Below, in pieces: positions 34,495-43,348 of a DNA stretch of 64,000 nucleotides; within the stretch, counting starts at the first letter, position 1, and the number at the start of each line of letters is the position of its first letter. The stretch is taken from NCBI GenBank assembly GCA_013215385.1, contig JABSOY010000022.1:1-64000 (forward strand), in the 5' to 3' direction. Origin of the DNA: Colwellia sp. (GTDB taxonomy: Bacteria > Pseudomonadota > Gammaproteobacteria > Enterobacterales > Alteromonadaceae). Position numbers and translations under genes: made by a program. Below the pieces are notes generated by a model, which was not told where the DNA came from, did not search any database, and saw nothing but the letters and a program-made list of their open reading frames with translations.

Positions 34495-35790
34495 ATGAAA
34501 AAAACTAAACTTTCACTTCAACGAATGGCACAAAGCTTTAAGCATTACGATTCCATTACATATACTTACAGTGGTACCTATATTGACCGACCCTTAGCCA
34601 TTGTGCTTATTTTGATATTACTGCCCTGCTTCCTTATCAATACATTGCTGGCCTTAATTAGCAGAAAAAGTCTCTTTTCAATAGTACGTAAGACTGATGC
34701 TTTGAATCAACAAGTCATATTGCATAGCTTTAGTTGTGGTCTTTGGGTGAAAACAGCCGTTCTTTTCGATATTTGTAGAGGAAAAATTGCTTTTTGTGGT
34801 GTTCCCCTGACTCACAGCCTTTCACCCGATATACAATTCTGCATTCTAAACCAGATTAAAAGTAAAGCGGGTATTTTTAGTTTATATGATTTACATCTTA
34901 AAATCGGGCTTACTGTCATGAGCAAAGCGCAATTACTGGAGCAGCAATTAAATGGTAATCTTGCTGATTATCTTACCCTTATTTTAAAAAGCTTCATGTC
35001 CATTTTCCTTTATGGTCAAACAGTTAATAAATTAAAAAACGCCAAGTATTTATCTTTATTTGGTTTAAGAGTTAACAACGCTTCTATGGATGATGCCGTT
35101 AAGTGGATAACGGATACCGATACTCTGAACGATAAAACCCAAATAGGATTTTTTATTAACGTCAACTCAATTAACTTATCCATAGACAATACTCAATTTT
35201 TTAAGGAATTATCAAAAGCAAATGCTTTGTTTGCTGATGGTTCAGGAATGAGATTAGCAGCAAAAAAAGCCGGCTACTTGCTTAATGGTAATAATAACGG
35301 CACAGATATGCTGCCTCACTTGTGCAAACGTTGTGTCGAAAACAAGCAATCTTTATATTTATTTGGCGCCGCACCAGGTGTTGCCGACAAAGCAGCCAAT
35401 ACCTTAGTCAGCCAATTTCCAGGACTTAATATAGCTGGCACAGAGCATGGTTATAAAGCAGATAACAATGATGAACAAATAATAACCGCCATAAATAACA
35501 GTGGTTGTGATGTATTACTCGTTGCTATGGGCTCCCCTTTACAAGAACAATGGTTACTCGAACATCGAGACCAACTGCAATGTCATACGGCATTAGCTGT
35601 CGGCGGGCTTTTTGACTTTTATTCAGGAACCATTTCACGGTCACCTATGTGGTTAAGAGAAATAGGCATGGAATGGGTTTGGCGATTATTACAAGAACCG
35701 CGTAGCAAATTCAACCGTTATGTTATCGGTAATCCGCTTTTTTTATATAGAACTTTCTTTCTTGGTTTAGTAAATACGGGAGTTAAATAA
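34495..35790 (+). CDS. WecG/TagA/CpsF-family glycosyltransferase with degenerate sugar-transferase-like N-terminus
   Basis: The protein has 431 residues; WecG/TagA enzymes have about 240. Residues about 185-425 are the GT26 domain: LFGLRVNNASMDDAVKWITD, FINVNSINLS, NALFADGSGMRLAAK, SLYLFGAAPGVADKAA, VLLVAMGSPLQEQWL and GGLFDFYSGTISRSPMWLRE. The first 180 residues have a membrane helix (RPLAIVLILILLPCFLINTL), then GKIAFCGVPLT and AGIFSLYDLHLKI, which appear to follow the GDMSLVGPRP and PGLTGLWQV blocks of polyprenyl-phosphate sugar transferases without the catalytic residues. The fusion is inferred. It overlaps the true sugar transferase gene by one base. Confidence 0.85.
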   Translation: MKKTKLSLQRMAQSFKHYDSITYTYSGTYIDRPLAIVLILILLPCFLINTLLALISRKSLFSIVRKTDALNQQVILHSFSCGLWVKTAVLFDICRGKIAFCGVPLTHSLSPDIQFCILNQIKSKAGIFSLYDLHLKIGLTVMSKAQLLEQQLNGNLADYLTLILKSFMSIFLYGQTVNKLKNAKYLSLFGLRVNNASMDDAVKWITDTDTLNDKTQIGFFINVNSINLSIDNTQFFKELSKANALFADGSGMRLAAKKAGYLLNGNNNGTDMLPHLCKRCVENKQSLYLFGAAPGVADKAANTLVSQFPGLNIAGTEHGYKADNNDEQIITAINNSGCDVLLVAMGSPLQEQWLLEHRDQLQCHTALAVGGLFDFYSGTISRSPMWLREIGMEWVWRLLQEPRSKFNRYVIGNPLFLYRTFFLGLVNTGVK

Positions 35791-36470
35791 TGGCTATTCA
35801 AATTTCACGTCAATTTAAAAACCTTTACGTCGTTACGGATACTAACAAGGTTCCTTTTAAAAGTTACAAACACAAAGGAATACCCGTTATCTTACAACAA
35901 AGCGTCGCACTACTTACGTTATTATTAATTAGCCCTTTACTATTATTAGTAATGATTTTAATAAAAACTGAAAGCTCTGGTAGCCCGTTATTCTCTCAAA
36001 TAAGAGTAGGTAAAAATGGTCGGCACTTTAAAATGTACAAGTTTCGATCTATGTATTTAAAATCAGACCCTAGTTATCAAGAACCAGATCCATCACAAAG
36101 TTCTCGTGAAGGTGTTTGTAAGAAATATATTAATGATCCTAGAATCACAAGAACAGGTCAGTTTATTAGAAAATATTCAATAGATGAAATTCCACAATTA
36201 TTTAATATTGTTAAAGGCGATATGTGCTTGGTTGGACCAAGACCGGCATTAGCAATTGAAGCCTATGAATATGATAATTTGGTACAGCCAAGATTATTTA
36301 CTAAGCCTGGCCTGACCGGCTTATGGCAAGTATCTGGGCGGGCAGATACAAATTTCGAAGAACAACTACAGCTTGACAAGCTGTATATTAAACAACAAAG
36401 TATTTTAATGGACTGCAAAATAATAGCACTGACAATTCCTGTTGTGCTAAGTGCTAAAGGTGCCTATTAG
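35790..36470 (+). CDS. Polyprenyl-phosphate sugar transferase (priming enzyme)
   Basis: The protein has 226 residues. A single N-terminal hydrophobic segment (SVALLTLLLISPLLLLVMIL) leads to FSQIRVGKNGRHFKMYKFRS, then RKYSIDEIPQLFNIVKGDMCLVGPRPA and PGLTGLWQVSGRADTNFEEQ, the complete bacterial sugar transferase signature. It should load the first sugar phosphate onto undecaprenyl phosphate on the inner membrane. GGGAG precedes the ATG, and its start overlaps the upstream gene's stop by one base. It is shorter than WbaP because it lacks the N-terminal helices. Confidence 0.93.
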   Translation: MAIQISRQFKNLYVVTDTNKVPFKSYKHKGIPVILQQSVALLTLLLISPLLLLVMILIKTESSGSPLFSQIRVGKNGRHFKMYKFRSMYLKSDPSYQEPDPSQSSREGVCKKYINDPRITRTGQFIRKYSIDEIPQLFNIVKGDMCLVGPRPALAIEAYEYDNLVQPRLFTKPGLTGLWQVSGRADTNFEEQLQLDKLYIKQQSILMDCKIIALTIPVVLSAKGAY

Positions 36471-36523
36471 TTAACCCTTTCAACCAATAACTATTAAATA
36501 AAATATCTTAATTAAAACCTATA

Positions 36524-36563
36524 AGGGAATTGATAAATATCATTATCAATTCCCTATTTATTG
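36524..36563 (+). terminator. Likely terminator after the priming transferase gene
   Basis: AGGGAATTGATAA pairs perfectly with TTATCAATTCCCT around a six-base loop and is followed by ATTTATT. It separates this transcript from the next sigma-54 unit. Confidence 0.7.
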
Positions 36564-36582
36564 ACTAATTCACTGCTAAATC

Positions 36583-36623
36583 GCAATTTGCAAAGGTGAT
36601 AAATCGCATTGCAAGTTGCAAAA
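36583..36623. promoter_or_regulatory. TTGCAA cluster upstream of the Wza-gene promoter
   Basis: TTGCAA occurs at 36588, 36609 and 36616; the last two form a direct repeat with a seven-base period. The cluster lies about 71-111 bases upstream of the sigma-54 promoter, as expected for an activator site. Confidence 0.55.
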
Positions 36624-36693
36624 CATACAAAAACCTCAGCACCATCTAATTAACAACCCTATAGAATACAATAACTAACAACCTATCACTACT

Positions 36694-36709
36694 TGGTATG
36701 TTAACTGCA
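36694..36709 (+). promoter_or_regulatory. Sigma-54 promoter for the Wza/chain-length operon
   Basis: TGGTATGTTAACTGCA keeps GG and TGC at the exact spacing. It ends 36 bases before the ATG at 36746. An earlier possible start at 36698 would lie inside the promoter, which supports the later start. Confidence 0.7.
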
Positions 36710-36745
36710 ATTGAATATATAGTAAAAGTCATTAGGGAGAATTTT

Positions 36746-38023
36746 ATGCGGTTTCATACCTTTAAAAAATACAAAATGATACCACTACTTGTCGCTTTAC
36801 TTGGGACATTATTTACGCAAGGCTGTGCAAGACACTCTTCAGAAGCAATGGACAAATCAGCGCTTAGATTTTATGGCACACCGGCTGCTAATGGTGACGA
36901 TTTTATGCACGAACATGCCGCTCAAAATATATTTTCAAATGGCTTAAATTGTAAAAAGTTTCAACACATGGGTGCGGCTTTAAATTATAGAACCGATAAA
37001 CCATTAAACTTAAATAGACTAAATATTATTGCCAACGGCGAAAACGATCCTGTTCTTGCACAAGGTTTGTTATTAAGCCCAGGCGATCTGGTCGAAGTAT
37101 TGATTGAAGATGGTGAAGGTTTTAACGGTCGTTATATTATTGATAACGCCGGCTACATAAAACTTCCTTTAATAGGCGTTATTGAAGCAGGTGGAGCAAC
37201 GACCAACACATTAGAAACTAAACTAGAATTGGCTCTGGTTAGAGCAGAAATATTTCAACCAGCCAGTGCCAGCGTAACGATTCAGGTATTAAATTGGTCA
37301 GCCATTGAAGTTTCTGTTTCTGGTGCTGTTTTTCAACCAGGCACGGTATTAATAAATAAAAAACTAAGAGCTCCTCCAAACCCTGAACATTTAAAAGCAT
37401 ACGGTGATTTTTCATCCTCTCGCTTGCTATCTGAAGCGATCAGAAATGCATCTGGTATTAGACCTGACGCTAAATTAGATCAAATCATTCTGTTACGCAA
37501 AGGATGGCAAGTACAAATAGACATGACAGGTATGTTAACTGGAGATTTAGTGACAGATTATCCGTTAGTCGCTGGTGATCGGGTAATTGTCCCAAGTACC
37601 GGCTGTTTTCAAGAACATTTAGTCAGACCCAGTCTAATTACTCCAAAAGGTTTTCGGGTATTCATGTCGAACCTTATTGATTCAGCCGGTGATAATGCTA
37701 GCGCAGGCGTCGGAAAATATGCAACCAATCTACCCTATGGTACCCGTTTACTTCAGGCGGCAATTTCGGCTAATTGTGTTGGCGGTAAAGACTGGACAAA
37801 TGCCCCACGTCGAATTGTACTTGCCAGTAATAATCCTATTACTGGTCAAACACAAGTGATAGAGCGTTCCGTTGAACAGTTACTGATGATGCCTAGCCAA
37901 GGTAATATTAACCCTTATTTAATGCCTAACGATTCTGTCGTTTGTTATGACTCAGATATTACAAACTTCCGTGATATTGCAAAAACAATTGCTGACTTTA
38001 TTATTCCATTTAAATTGTTATAG
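36746..38023 (+). CDS. Polysaccharide export outer-membrane lipoprotein (Wza-like)
   Basis: The protein has 425 residues from the ATG at 36746, preceded by AGGGAG. The lipoprotein signal ends LFTQGC. The Poly_export domain is visible as LLLSPGDLVEVLIEDGEGFN and IDNAGYIKLPLIGVIEAGGA, followed by SLBB-type repeats (IEVSVSGAVFQPGTVLINKK, LSEAIRNASGIRPDAKLDQI). The C-terminal part is longer than in a minimal Wza. It should form the outer-membrane exit channel, acting with the chain-length protein eight bases downstream. Confidence 0.9.
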   Translation: MRFHTFKKYKMIPLLVALLGTLFTQGCARHSSEAMDKSALRFYGTPAANGDDFMHEHAAQNIFSNGLNCKKFQHMGAALNYRTDKPLNLNRLNIIANGENDPVLAQGLLLSPGDLVEVLIEDGEGFNGRYIIDNAGYIKLPLIGVIEAGGATTNTLETKLELALVRAEIFQPASASVTIQVLNWSAIEVSVSGAVFQPGTVLINKKLRAPPNPEHLKAYGDFSSSRLLSEAIRNASGIRPDAKLDQIILLRKGWQVQIDMTGMLTGDLVTDYPLVAGDRVIVPSTGCFQEHLVRPSLITPKGFRVFMSNLIDSAGDNASAGVGKYATNLPYGTRLLQAAISANCVGGKDWTNAPRRIVLASNNPITGQTQVIERSVEQLLMMPSQGNINPYLMPNDSVVCYDSDITNFRDIAKTIADFIIPFKLL

Positions 38024-38030
38024 GTGATTT

Positions 38031-39425
38031 ATGAAATATCCTATGGTTGTATTAACGAAATATGGACTTGTAAGAGCACAAATATACACTATTTTAAAAC
38101 GTCCATATTTAGTGGTTGGCGCGGCTTCGTATTTGATTGTCGCTCTGCTCATACTTCTTTACCTAAATAAAGCACCATCATACAGCAGTGATATGGAAAT
38201 GGTTTTACCGGGAACGGGTAGTAGTAATAGCGTATCGCTGAACGATATTGGCCAAGTGGTTTCACAAACGAATGCGCCTTTCTCCGCTGGTGGTTTTAAC
38301 CCAAGAGTAAATTATAAAGAGATGTTGTCTAGCCGTGGTGTTAGAGAGCGCGCGGCCAAAAGATTACACCTTACAATTGATCAACTAGGTAAAGCCAAAA
38401 TTGTACTTACTGAACAAACCTCGATCATTTCTGTGCTAGTTAGCGCTAACAGTAAAGAGTTAGCACAAGCAAAAGCATTTGCTTTATATGAGTCTTTGCA
38501 AGATGAATTAAATATTCTCAGAGCTGATGAAGTTTTACGCCGTGACCAAAGCATTAAACAAGTATTAGAGCAATATCGAGAAAGAATGAACATCACTCGC
38601 AATGCCATCGTTGATTTTCAGCAGCGCTCAATTGTTGTATCGACAGAGCAAATGGACCAACTAGTGAATACTCTTTCAGGTGTTAAAGAAAAGCAACTAT
38701 ATGTAAAGGCTGAAGCTAATCATTTGCTGCACTATATCAATCAGTTGAGTGAAGATTTAGGGGTATCGCCGAAACTAGCAGGACAAGCTTTCATGCTACA
38801 ATCAGACGTAGAGTTCAGAGCGTATATGACTGAATTAAAAGAAAGCATTACACAATTAGCTGAATATAGTTCACGTTGGGGTATTAAACATCCAAAAGTT
38901 ATCGCTCAGCAAAAACGCTTGAATTACACCCGAATTTCTATTAATCAACGCAGTAGTCAAATGTTCGGTTTAAATTCCAGTGAAATATTTAACTCGCTAA
39001 ATTTAGACTTAAATCCAAAACGCTCTGAGCTATTTGCCGATTTAATTGAAGCGTATGCAAAACATAAAGGCCAAAACTCAATGTTTAATGATTTAGGTCG
39101 CTCAGCAGACCGATTGGGCGACCAATTAAAAATTTACGCACGTGAAATCGTTGAATTAGAACGTCTTCAACGTGAGTTCAATATGGCAGAAGCAATATTT
39201 ACCTCGGCCGCAGCTAGGCTTGAAGCGAGTAAAGCCGATGTTTTTGCTTCATACCCAGTATTACAAATGTTAACGACACCGTCTTATCCGCTGAAACAAA
39301 GTAGCCCTAAAAATGTGATTGCGGTAATTGCCGGTATCGCCGGTTTTATCTTTATCTCCTTTGGACTCTTTATCTTAAAGCAAAGAAAAAATTTAATTCA
39401 AGTTCTCCTTAAAAAAAGTGGCTAA
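38031..39425 (+). CDS. Chain-length determinant protein (Wzz/GumC type, no kinase)
   Basis: The protein has 464 residues. Membrane helices lie near residues 27-46 (YLVVGAASYLIVALLILLYL) and 434-455 (VIAVIAGIAGFIFISFGLFI), with a long periplasmic helical part between (REYSSRWGIKHPKVIAQQKRL region). The conserved proline-rich stretch before the second helix reads LQMLTTPSYPLKQSSPKN. There is no Walker-type kinase domain, as in GumC-like polysaccharide co-polymerases. It controls chain length and links polymerisation to export. AGGTG precedes the ATG. Confidence 0.82.
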   Translation: MKYPMVVLTKYGLVRAQIYTILKRPYLVVGAASYLIVALLILLYLNKAPSYSSDMEMVLPGTGSSNSVSLNDIGQVVSQTNAPFSAGGFNPRVNYKEMLSSRGVRERAAKRLHLTIDQLGKAKIVLTEQTSIISVLVSANSKELAQAKAFALYESLQDELNILRADEVLRRDQSIKQVLEQYRERMNITRNAIVDFQQRSIVVSTEQMDQLVNTLSGVKEKQLYVKAEANHLLHYINQLSEDLGVSPKLAGQAFMLQSDVEFRAYMTELKESITQLAEYSSRWGIKHPKVIAQQKRLNYTRISINQRSSQMFGLNSSEIFNSLNLDLNPKRSELFADLIEAYAKHKGQNSMFNDLGRSADRLGDQLKIYAREIVELERLQREFNMAEAIFTSAAARLEASKADVFASYPVLQMLTTPSYPLKQSSPKNVIAVIAGIAGFIFISFGLFILKQRKNLIQVLLKKSG

Positions 39426-39600
39426 AGTTGCGATCAATTAGAGTTTAGCCGTTCAACACTTTTGATCGGCTTAATATAACGGGCTTATTTAGTCTAACCA
39501 ATATCTTAGTTAGGATTATCCTGTAAAAATTGACCTTTGATATATGACTTTGTTTATTCTAGCTAAATGACATAATTATCAGACTATATATAACCCTCAA

Positions 39601-39622
39601 TTAATTGCAAATTGCAAAAACC
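39601..39622. promoter_or_regulatory. TTGCAA-N-TTGCAA repeat upstream of the polymerase operon
   Basis: TTGCAA at 39605 and 39612 form the same seven-base-period direct repeat as at 36609/36616. It lies about 110 bases upstream of the sigma-54 promoter at 39727. Confidence 0.55.
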
Positions 39623-39726
39623 ATATTTTTATTTTACAACTCCCCTCTATCTTCAGCAATAGCGTAACACCGTAAACTCACATAAATATCGTTAAATAAC
39701 CGCAAGTTAACGAATTTAAAAGCTAT

Positions 39727-39742
39727 TGGCATAGCATGTGCA
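39727..39742 (+). promoter_or_regulatory. Sigma-54 promoter for the polymerase/pyruvyl-transferase operon
   Basis: TGGCATAGCATGTGCA has TGGCA at -24 and TGC at -12 with exact spacing. It ends 40 bases before the start at 39783. Confidence 0.75.
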
Positions 39743-39782
39743 ATCAATAGTTTACCACCGATAAATTAAGTTAATTAAAAAT

Positions 39783-41051
39783 ATGACTACACATACCGTT
39801 AATCCAACATCTACAGAAGAAAAGCTTGTCTGGTATGGGTTAACGTTAACTTATCCTTTTTTTGCTTTCGGTGGCCTATATATTATGGGCTCATTAATAG
39901 GCTGGATGATTTTCGCCATTGTTTTATTACGCTGGTTTGTTCATGGCAAAGATGAGCTGGCGGTCATCCCTAATATCGTTTGGTTATGGATTATTGGCGG
40001 ACTTTTTATGTTCTTAGCCTTATTAGTTGCACATTTAAACTGGGATTTAGGCTTAGCTAAAACAATTAAGTCGTCAATTGGTTGGGCTAAAGGCTGGGCT
40101 CTATTACCGCTATTTTTTTTCCTTGGGGCATTTGTAGATATCAAACCCAAGTTAATTATTAGGGCAGTATGTATTCTTTCGTTTCATACCTTAATTTTTG
40201 CAGTGATAAGTTTCATTCTCTATAAGGCCGGCGTAAATGGTGATTTATTTGTTTCGCCATTACAAGTGATTGGTGGCCCAGGCGAAAGTTTTTTTAAGGT
40301 GAGTTTTTTTGGTTTTAATCCCGAAACAGGTATCGGCCGTTGGCGCTTCTTTACCCCTTGGGCGCCTGCTGCTGGTTTTATGGCCTGTTTATTTTTAATT
40401 TTCAGTTGCCAAGAAAAAGATACTTTTTGGAAAACCACCGCTATTTTAGGCAGCTTTTTAATGTGTTTACTGTCGCAATCTCGCGCAGGCTGGGCAATTT
40501 ATATCGCCTTATTGCCCGTATGTTTATTTAGCAAAAATTTTAGAAATCCGGCATGGCTTGTCATTTTTGGCATCGCTATTCCTGTCATTCTCTTATACGG
40601 TGAGCCCGTATATAACTGGTTAAATACGACTTACTTAGATCTTAAAGCATCACGTCCTAACTCGACTAGGGTACGTAAAACTTTAGAAGCAATCGCTTGG
40701 CAGCGTTGGGAATCGGAAGCACCCATATGGGGGCATGGTATTGTCGAGAAAGGTCCTAAAATTGTTGAAGCTATGCCAATTGGCTCTCATCATAGTTGGT
40801 TTGGCTTGTTATTTGTGAAAGGAGTGGTTGGTTTTTTCGCCTTAGTAATTCCACTAATTTATACCAGTATCTACTTATTGTGGCACAGTTTAAAAAGTAA
40901 AATCTGCTACCACGCAGCATTAATGCTTGCAGTTATTATTTGTTATTCCTTTTTTGAAAATCTAGAAATATTAAGTTTTATTTTATGGCCTGCTCTTTTA
41001 TGGATAGGCATTTCCCTTAATCCACTTAAATCAGGAGAGCACTATGCTTAA
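39783..41051 (+). CDS. O-antigen ligase/polymerase-like membrane protein (Wzy type)
   Basis: The protein has 422 residues with about 10-12 membrane helices. The Wzy_C/O-antigen-ligase hallmark is visible as FLMCLLSQSRAGWAIYIALLP (S-x-S-R-x-G/A), followed by a large periplasmic loop ending WGHGIVEKGPKIVEAMPIGS and HHSWFGLLFVKGVVGFFALV, which has the H-x-x-x-x-(L/I) pattern of the family. It should join repeat units on the periplasmic face. It overlaps the pyruvyl transferase gene by eight bases. Confidence 0.85.
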   Translation: MTTHTVNPTSTEEKLVWYGLTLTYPFFAFGGLYIMGSLIGWMIFAIVLLRWFVHGKDELAVIPNIVWLWIIGGLFMFLALLVAHLNWDLGLAKTIKSSIGWAKGWALLPLFFFLGAFVDIKPKLIIRAVCILSFHTLIFAVISFILYKAGVNGDLFVSPLQVIGGPGESFFKVSFFGFNPETGIGRWRFFTPWAPAAGFMACLFLIFSCQEKDTFWKTTAILGSFLMCLLSQSRAGWAIYIALLPVCLFSKNFRNPAWLVIFGIAIPVILLYGEPVYNWLNTTYLDLKASRPNSTRVRKTLEAIAWQRWESEAPIWGHGIVEKGPKIVEAMPIGSHHSWFGLLFVKGVVGFFALVIPLIYTSIYLLWHSLKSKICYHAALMLAVIICYSFFENLEILSFILWPALLWIGISLNPLKSGEHYA

Positions 41052-42189
41052 AAAATACGATGCTTATTTAGTCGGCTATTACGGCATGCGAAATAGCGGT
41101 GACGATGCGTTAATGTATGCTACTGCATGGGCTGCTAAACATCTTATTGGCTGCGACAATACTAAAGTAGGCTTGTATGGTGATTACACCAGAGAAACTA
41201 AAAGTGATCATAAACTCGCTTTAAAATTTAATCAGCAATTTCCAGGTCAAAATAGGCTACTACATTATAAAACCGCATTGCAAAGTAAACGTATTATTTT
41301 TGGTGGTGGTTCAGTTTTGCATAGTGAAACTGATATCAACCTTAAACGACAACTTATGTCTTTATCAAGCCCCAAAAAAAGCTTAGCGGTAGGAGTTGGT
41401 ATTGGCCCATTTAAATCTCTTGCTGCAGAGAAGTCTTGTGCCAAGTTTTTAAATGAATGTGGTTATATCGGTGTTAGAGATAATGAAAGTTTCGAAATAG
41501 CAGAATGTATTGCCCCAAGAGCGAACGTTCAAAAAACCTTCGATTTAGCACCCTTATTATTATTAAGTTCAAAACGTGAACACCCCCAAAATATAGCACG
41601 TAAGGGCATTGCCCTTACGTTATGCTCTGTCGCGATTAATGCCATGGGAAATACGGATAACATTGAGGAAGAGAAGAGGTTCGAGCAGTTTGCACAATTA
41701 ATTACCCGCTTATATCAACAAACCGGAGAGCCAATCACATTAATAGAATTTAACGGTCACCAGCTCTTAGGAGATTGGAAAATCAACAACAATATTGTCG
41801 CTAAACTTAATAAAAACATCCCAATTACCATAAAAAGATATGATCCTAACCCGATTGCATTACTTGAAAGTCTTGCAAGTTATAAAACGATTATAAGCAT
41901 GAGATTACACGGTTCTATATTAAGCTACCTAGCTAATACACCTGTTTTATCTATAAATTATCATAGTAAATGTAAAGGCTGGTGTGACGAAATTGGCATG
42001 CCAAAAGAGTATCGAATAAATTTATCTGACCTAAACATTGAACATATTGTTAATCAAATAACACAAGGTTTATCAAGCAGTTTTAAACAGCCGACTTTAT
42101 CGCTTGAAAGCGCTTTAAAAAATTCATTGTCTAATTGGAGTATTAAAAATGAAACATATAAACTTTACAGTAATTATTCCGCTATTTAA
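41044..42189 (+). CDS. Polysaccharide pyruvyl transferase family protein
   Basis: The protein has 381 residues. YLVGYYGMRNSGDDALMYAT is the family's N-terminal motif (G-Y-Y-G-x-x-N-x-G-D-D/E-A), KRIIFGGGSVLHSETDIN follows, and the C-terminal ETIISMRLHGSILSYLANTP-type segment (here KTIISMRLHGSIL) carries the R-L-H motif. Such enzymes add a pyruvate ketal from phosphoenolpyruvate to a sugar, giving the polymer a negative charge. Its gene overlaps both neighbours, a sign of tight translational coupling. Confidence 0.9.
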   Translation: MLKKYDAYLVGYYGMRNSGDDALMYATAWAAKHLIGCDNTKVGLYGDYTRETKSDHKLALKFNQQFPGQNRLLHYKTALQSKRIIFGGGSVLHSETDINLKRQLMSLSSPKKSLAVGVGIGPFKSLAAEKSCAKFLNECGYIGVRDNESFEIAECIAPRANVQKTFDLAPLLLLSSKREHPQNIARKGIALTLCSVAINAMGNTDNIEEEKRFEQFAQLITRLYQQTGEPITLIEFNGHQLLGDWKINNNIVAKLNKNIPITIKRYDPNPIALLESLASYKTIISMRLHGSILSYLANTPVLSINYHSKCKGWCDEIGMPKEYRINLSDLNIEHIVNQITQGLSSSFKQPTLSLESALKNSLSNWSIKNETYKLYSNYSAI

Positions 42190-43099
42190 TAAAGCCGAAC
42201 ATATCTTAAGAACACTAAAAAGCGTGGCATGGCAAAAATATCCCGCCGCAGAGATAATTATTATTGATGATGGCTCTACAGATAATGGCGCTTCACTGGT
42301 TAAAAATGAAAAAATTAAAAATGTAAAAGTGGTACATCAAGCAAATCAAGGAGTATCGGCTGCCCGTAATAACGGCGTTGCATTGGCAAGCCATGAATAT
42401 ATTGCATTTTTAGATGCCGATGACCAATGGTTACCGCTATTTTTGGATGAAGTAGCACGCTTAATTAACAAGTTTCCACAAGCTGAGTTTTTTGGAACTA
42501 ACTATCAAATAGTCCAATCTAAAAACAATTATGTCGATGCTAAAATTAAGCTTGGCAGCTTAAACCCAGAAGGGGTGATATTAACAGACTATTTTAATAT
42601 TGCTTCACAAGGTGATTTACCCTTCACGATGTCGTCTATGGTCATGCAACGCTCATTATTTAAAGAGATTGGTGGTTTTCCACTTGATGAACCCATTGGC
42701 GAAGATCAAGACTTATTTTGTCGAGTGGCATTAAATGCTGAGATTGCTTATTCGCCTAATATTCATTCGCTTTACCATAAAGATGCTCAAAACCAAGCAA
42801 GTAAAAATAATATTCCATCGACAGAGTGTCTATTTAGTAGTCGCATTACAGAAATGGCTAAAAAGAGACCAAGAAATGTAAATTCCGTACATATGTTGAA
42901 ATATAGTGCTGCGCACTTATGCCACCTTGCAAAGCTCAATATTGGTGATGGCCATTTTGTCCAAGCAAGAAAACTGTTGTCAGATCCCCGATGTAAATTA
43001 AAACCTAGACATTTAATAGTCCTTTACGGACTGACATGGATAAAACAAACAGAACAATGGTTAGTAAAAATTTTCACTAACAATATCCATAAGTGTTGA
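42149..43099 (+). CDS. Family 2 glycosyltransferase
   Basis: The protein has 316 residues. VIIPLFNKAEHILRTLKSVA, IIIIDDGSTDNGASLV and AFLDADDQWLPLFL give the complete GT-A signature, and PIGEDQDLFCRVALNAEIAY carries the E-D acceptor-site motif. The start at 42149 overlaps the pyruvyl transferase gene by 41 bases; it is preferred because GGAG lies eight bases before it and the first strand begins only nine residues in. It is the last gene of the polymer operon and is followed by a long hairpin. Confidence 0.92.
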   Translation: MKHINFTVIIPLFNKAEHILRTLKSVAWQKYPAAEIIIIDDGSTDNGASLVKNEKIKNVKVVHQANQGVSAARNNGVALASHEYIAFLDADDQWLPLFLDEVARLINKFPQAEFFGTNYQIVQSKNNYVDAKIKLGSLNPEGVILTDYFNIASQGDLPFTMSSMVMQRSLFKEIGGFPLDEPIGEDQDLFCRVALNAEIAYSPNIHSLYHKDAQNQASKNNIPSTECLFSSRITEMAKKRPRNVNSVHMLKYSAAHLCHLAKLNIGDGHFVQARKLLSDPRCKLKPRHLIVLYGLTWIKQTEQWLVKIFTNNIHKC

Positions 43100-43119
43100 T
43101 AAGGTGTTTAAAGATAATT

Positions 43120-43166
43120 GGCCTGTTCCTGTAAATTTATTAACCATAAATTTACAGGAACAGGCC
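43120..43166. terminator. 21-bp perfect hairpin after the polysaccharide operon
   Basis: A perfect 21-base stem (43120-43140 pairing with 43146-43166) closes on a five-base loop TAACC. It lies 20 bases after the last gene. No T tract follows, so it may be an atypical terminator, an mRNA 3'-end stabiliser, or a mobile hairpin element. Confidence 0.6.
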
Positions 43167-43348
43167 GTAATAGCATTAATACCAATTAATTATCTCTTGG
43201 GGTACAGCCATGTATCAACTTGAAATCGACACGTGCATAACCTGAAAAAGCATGACTTAAAAGAAGGAGCAATTATTACTACTGTAGCCATTTAATGGTT
43301 CTACTAAAACGATGCAACTGCCAGTTGGATTTAAGCAATATTTACCTG

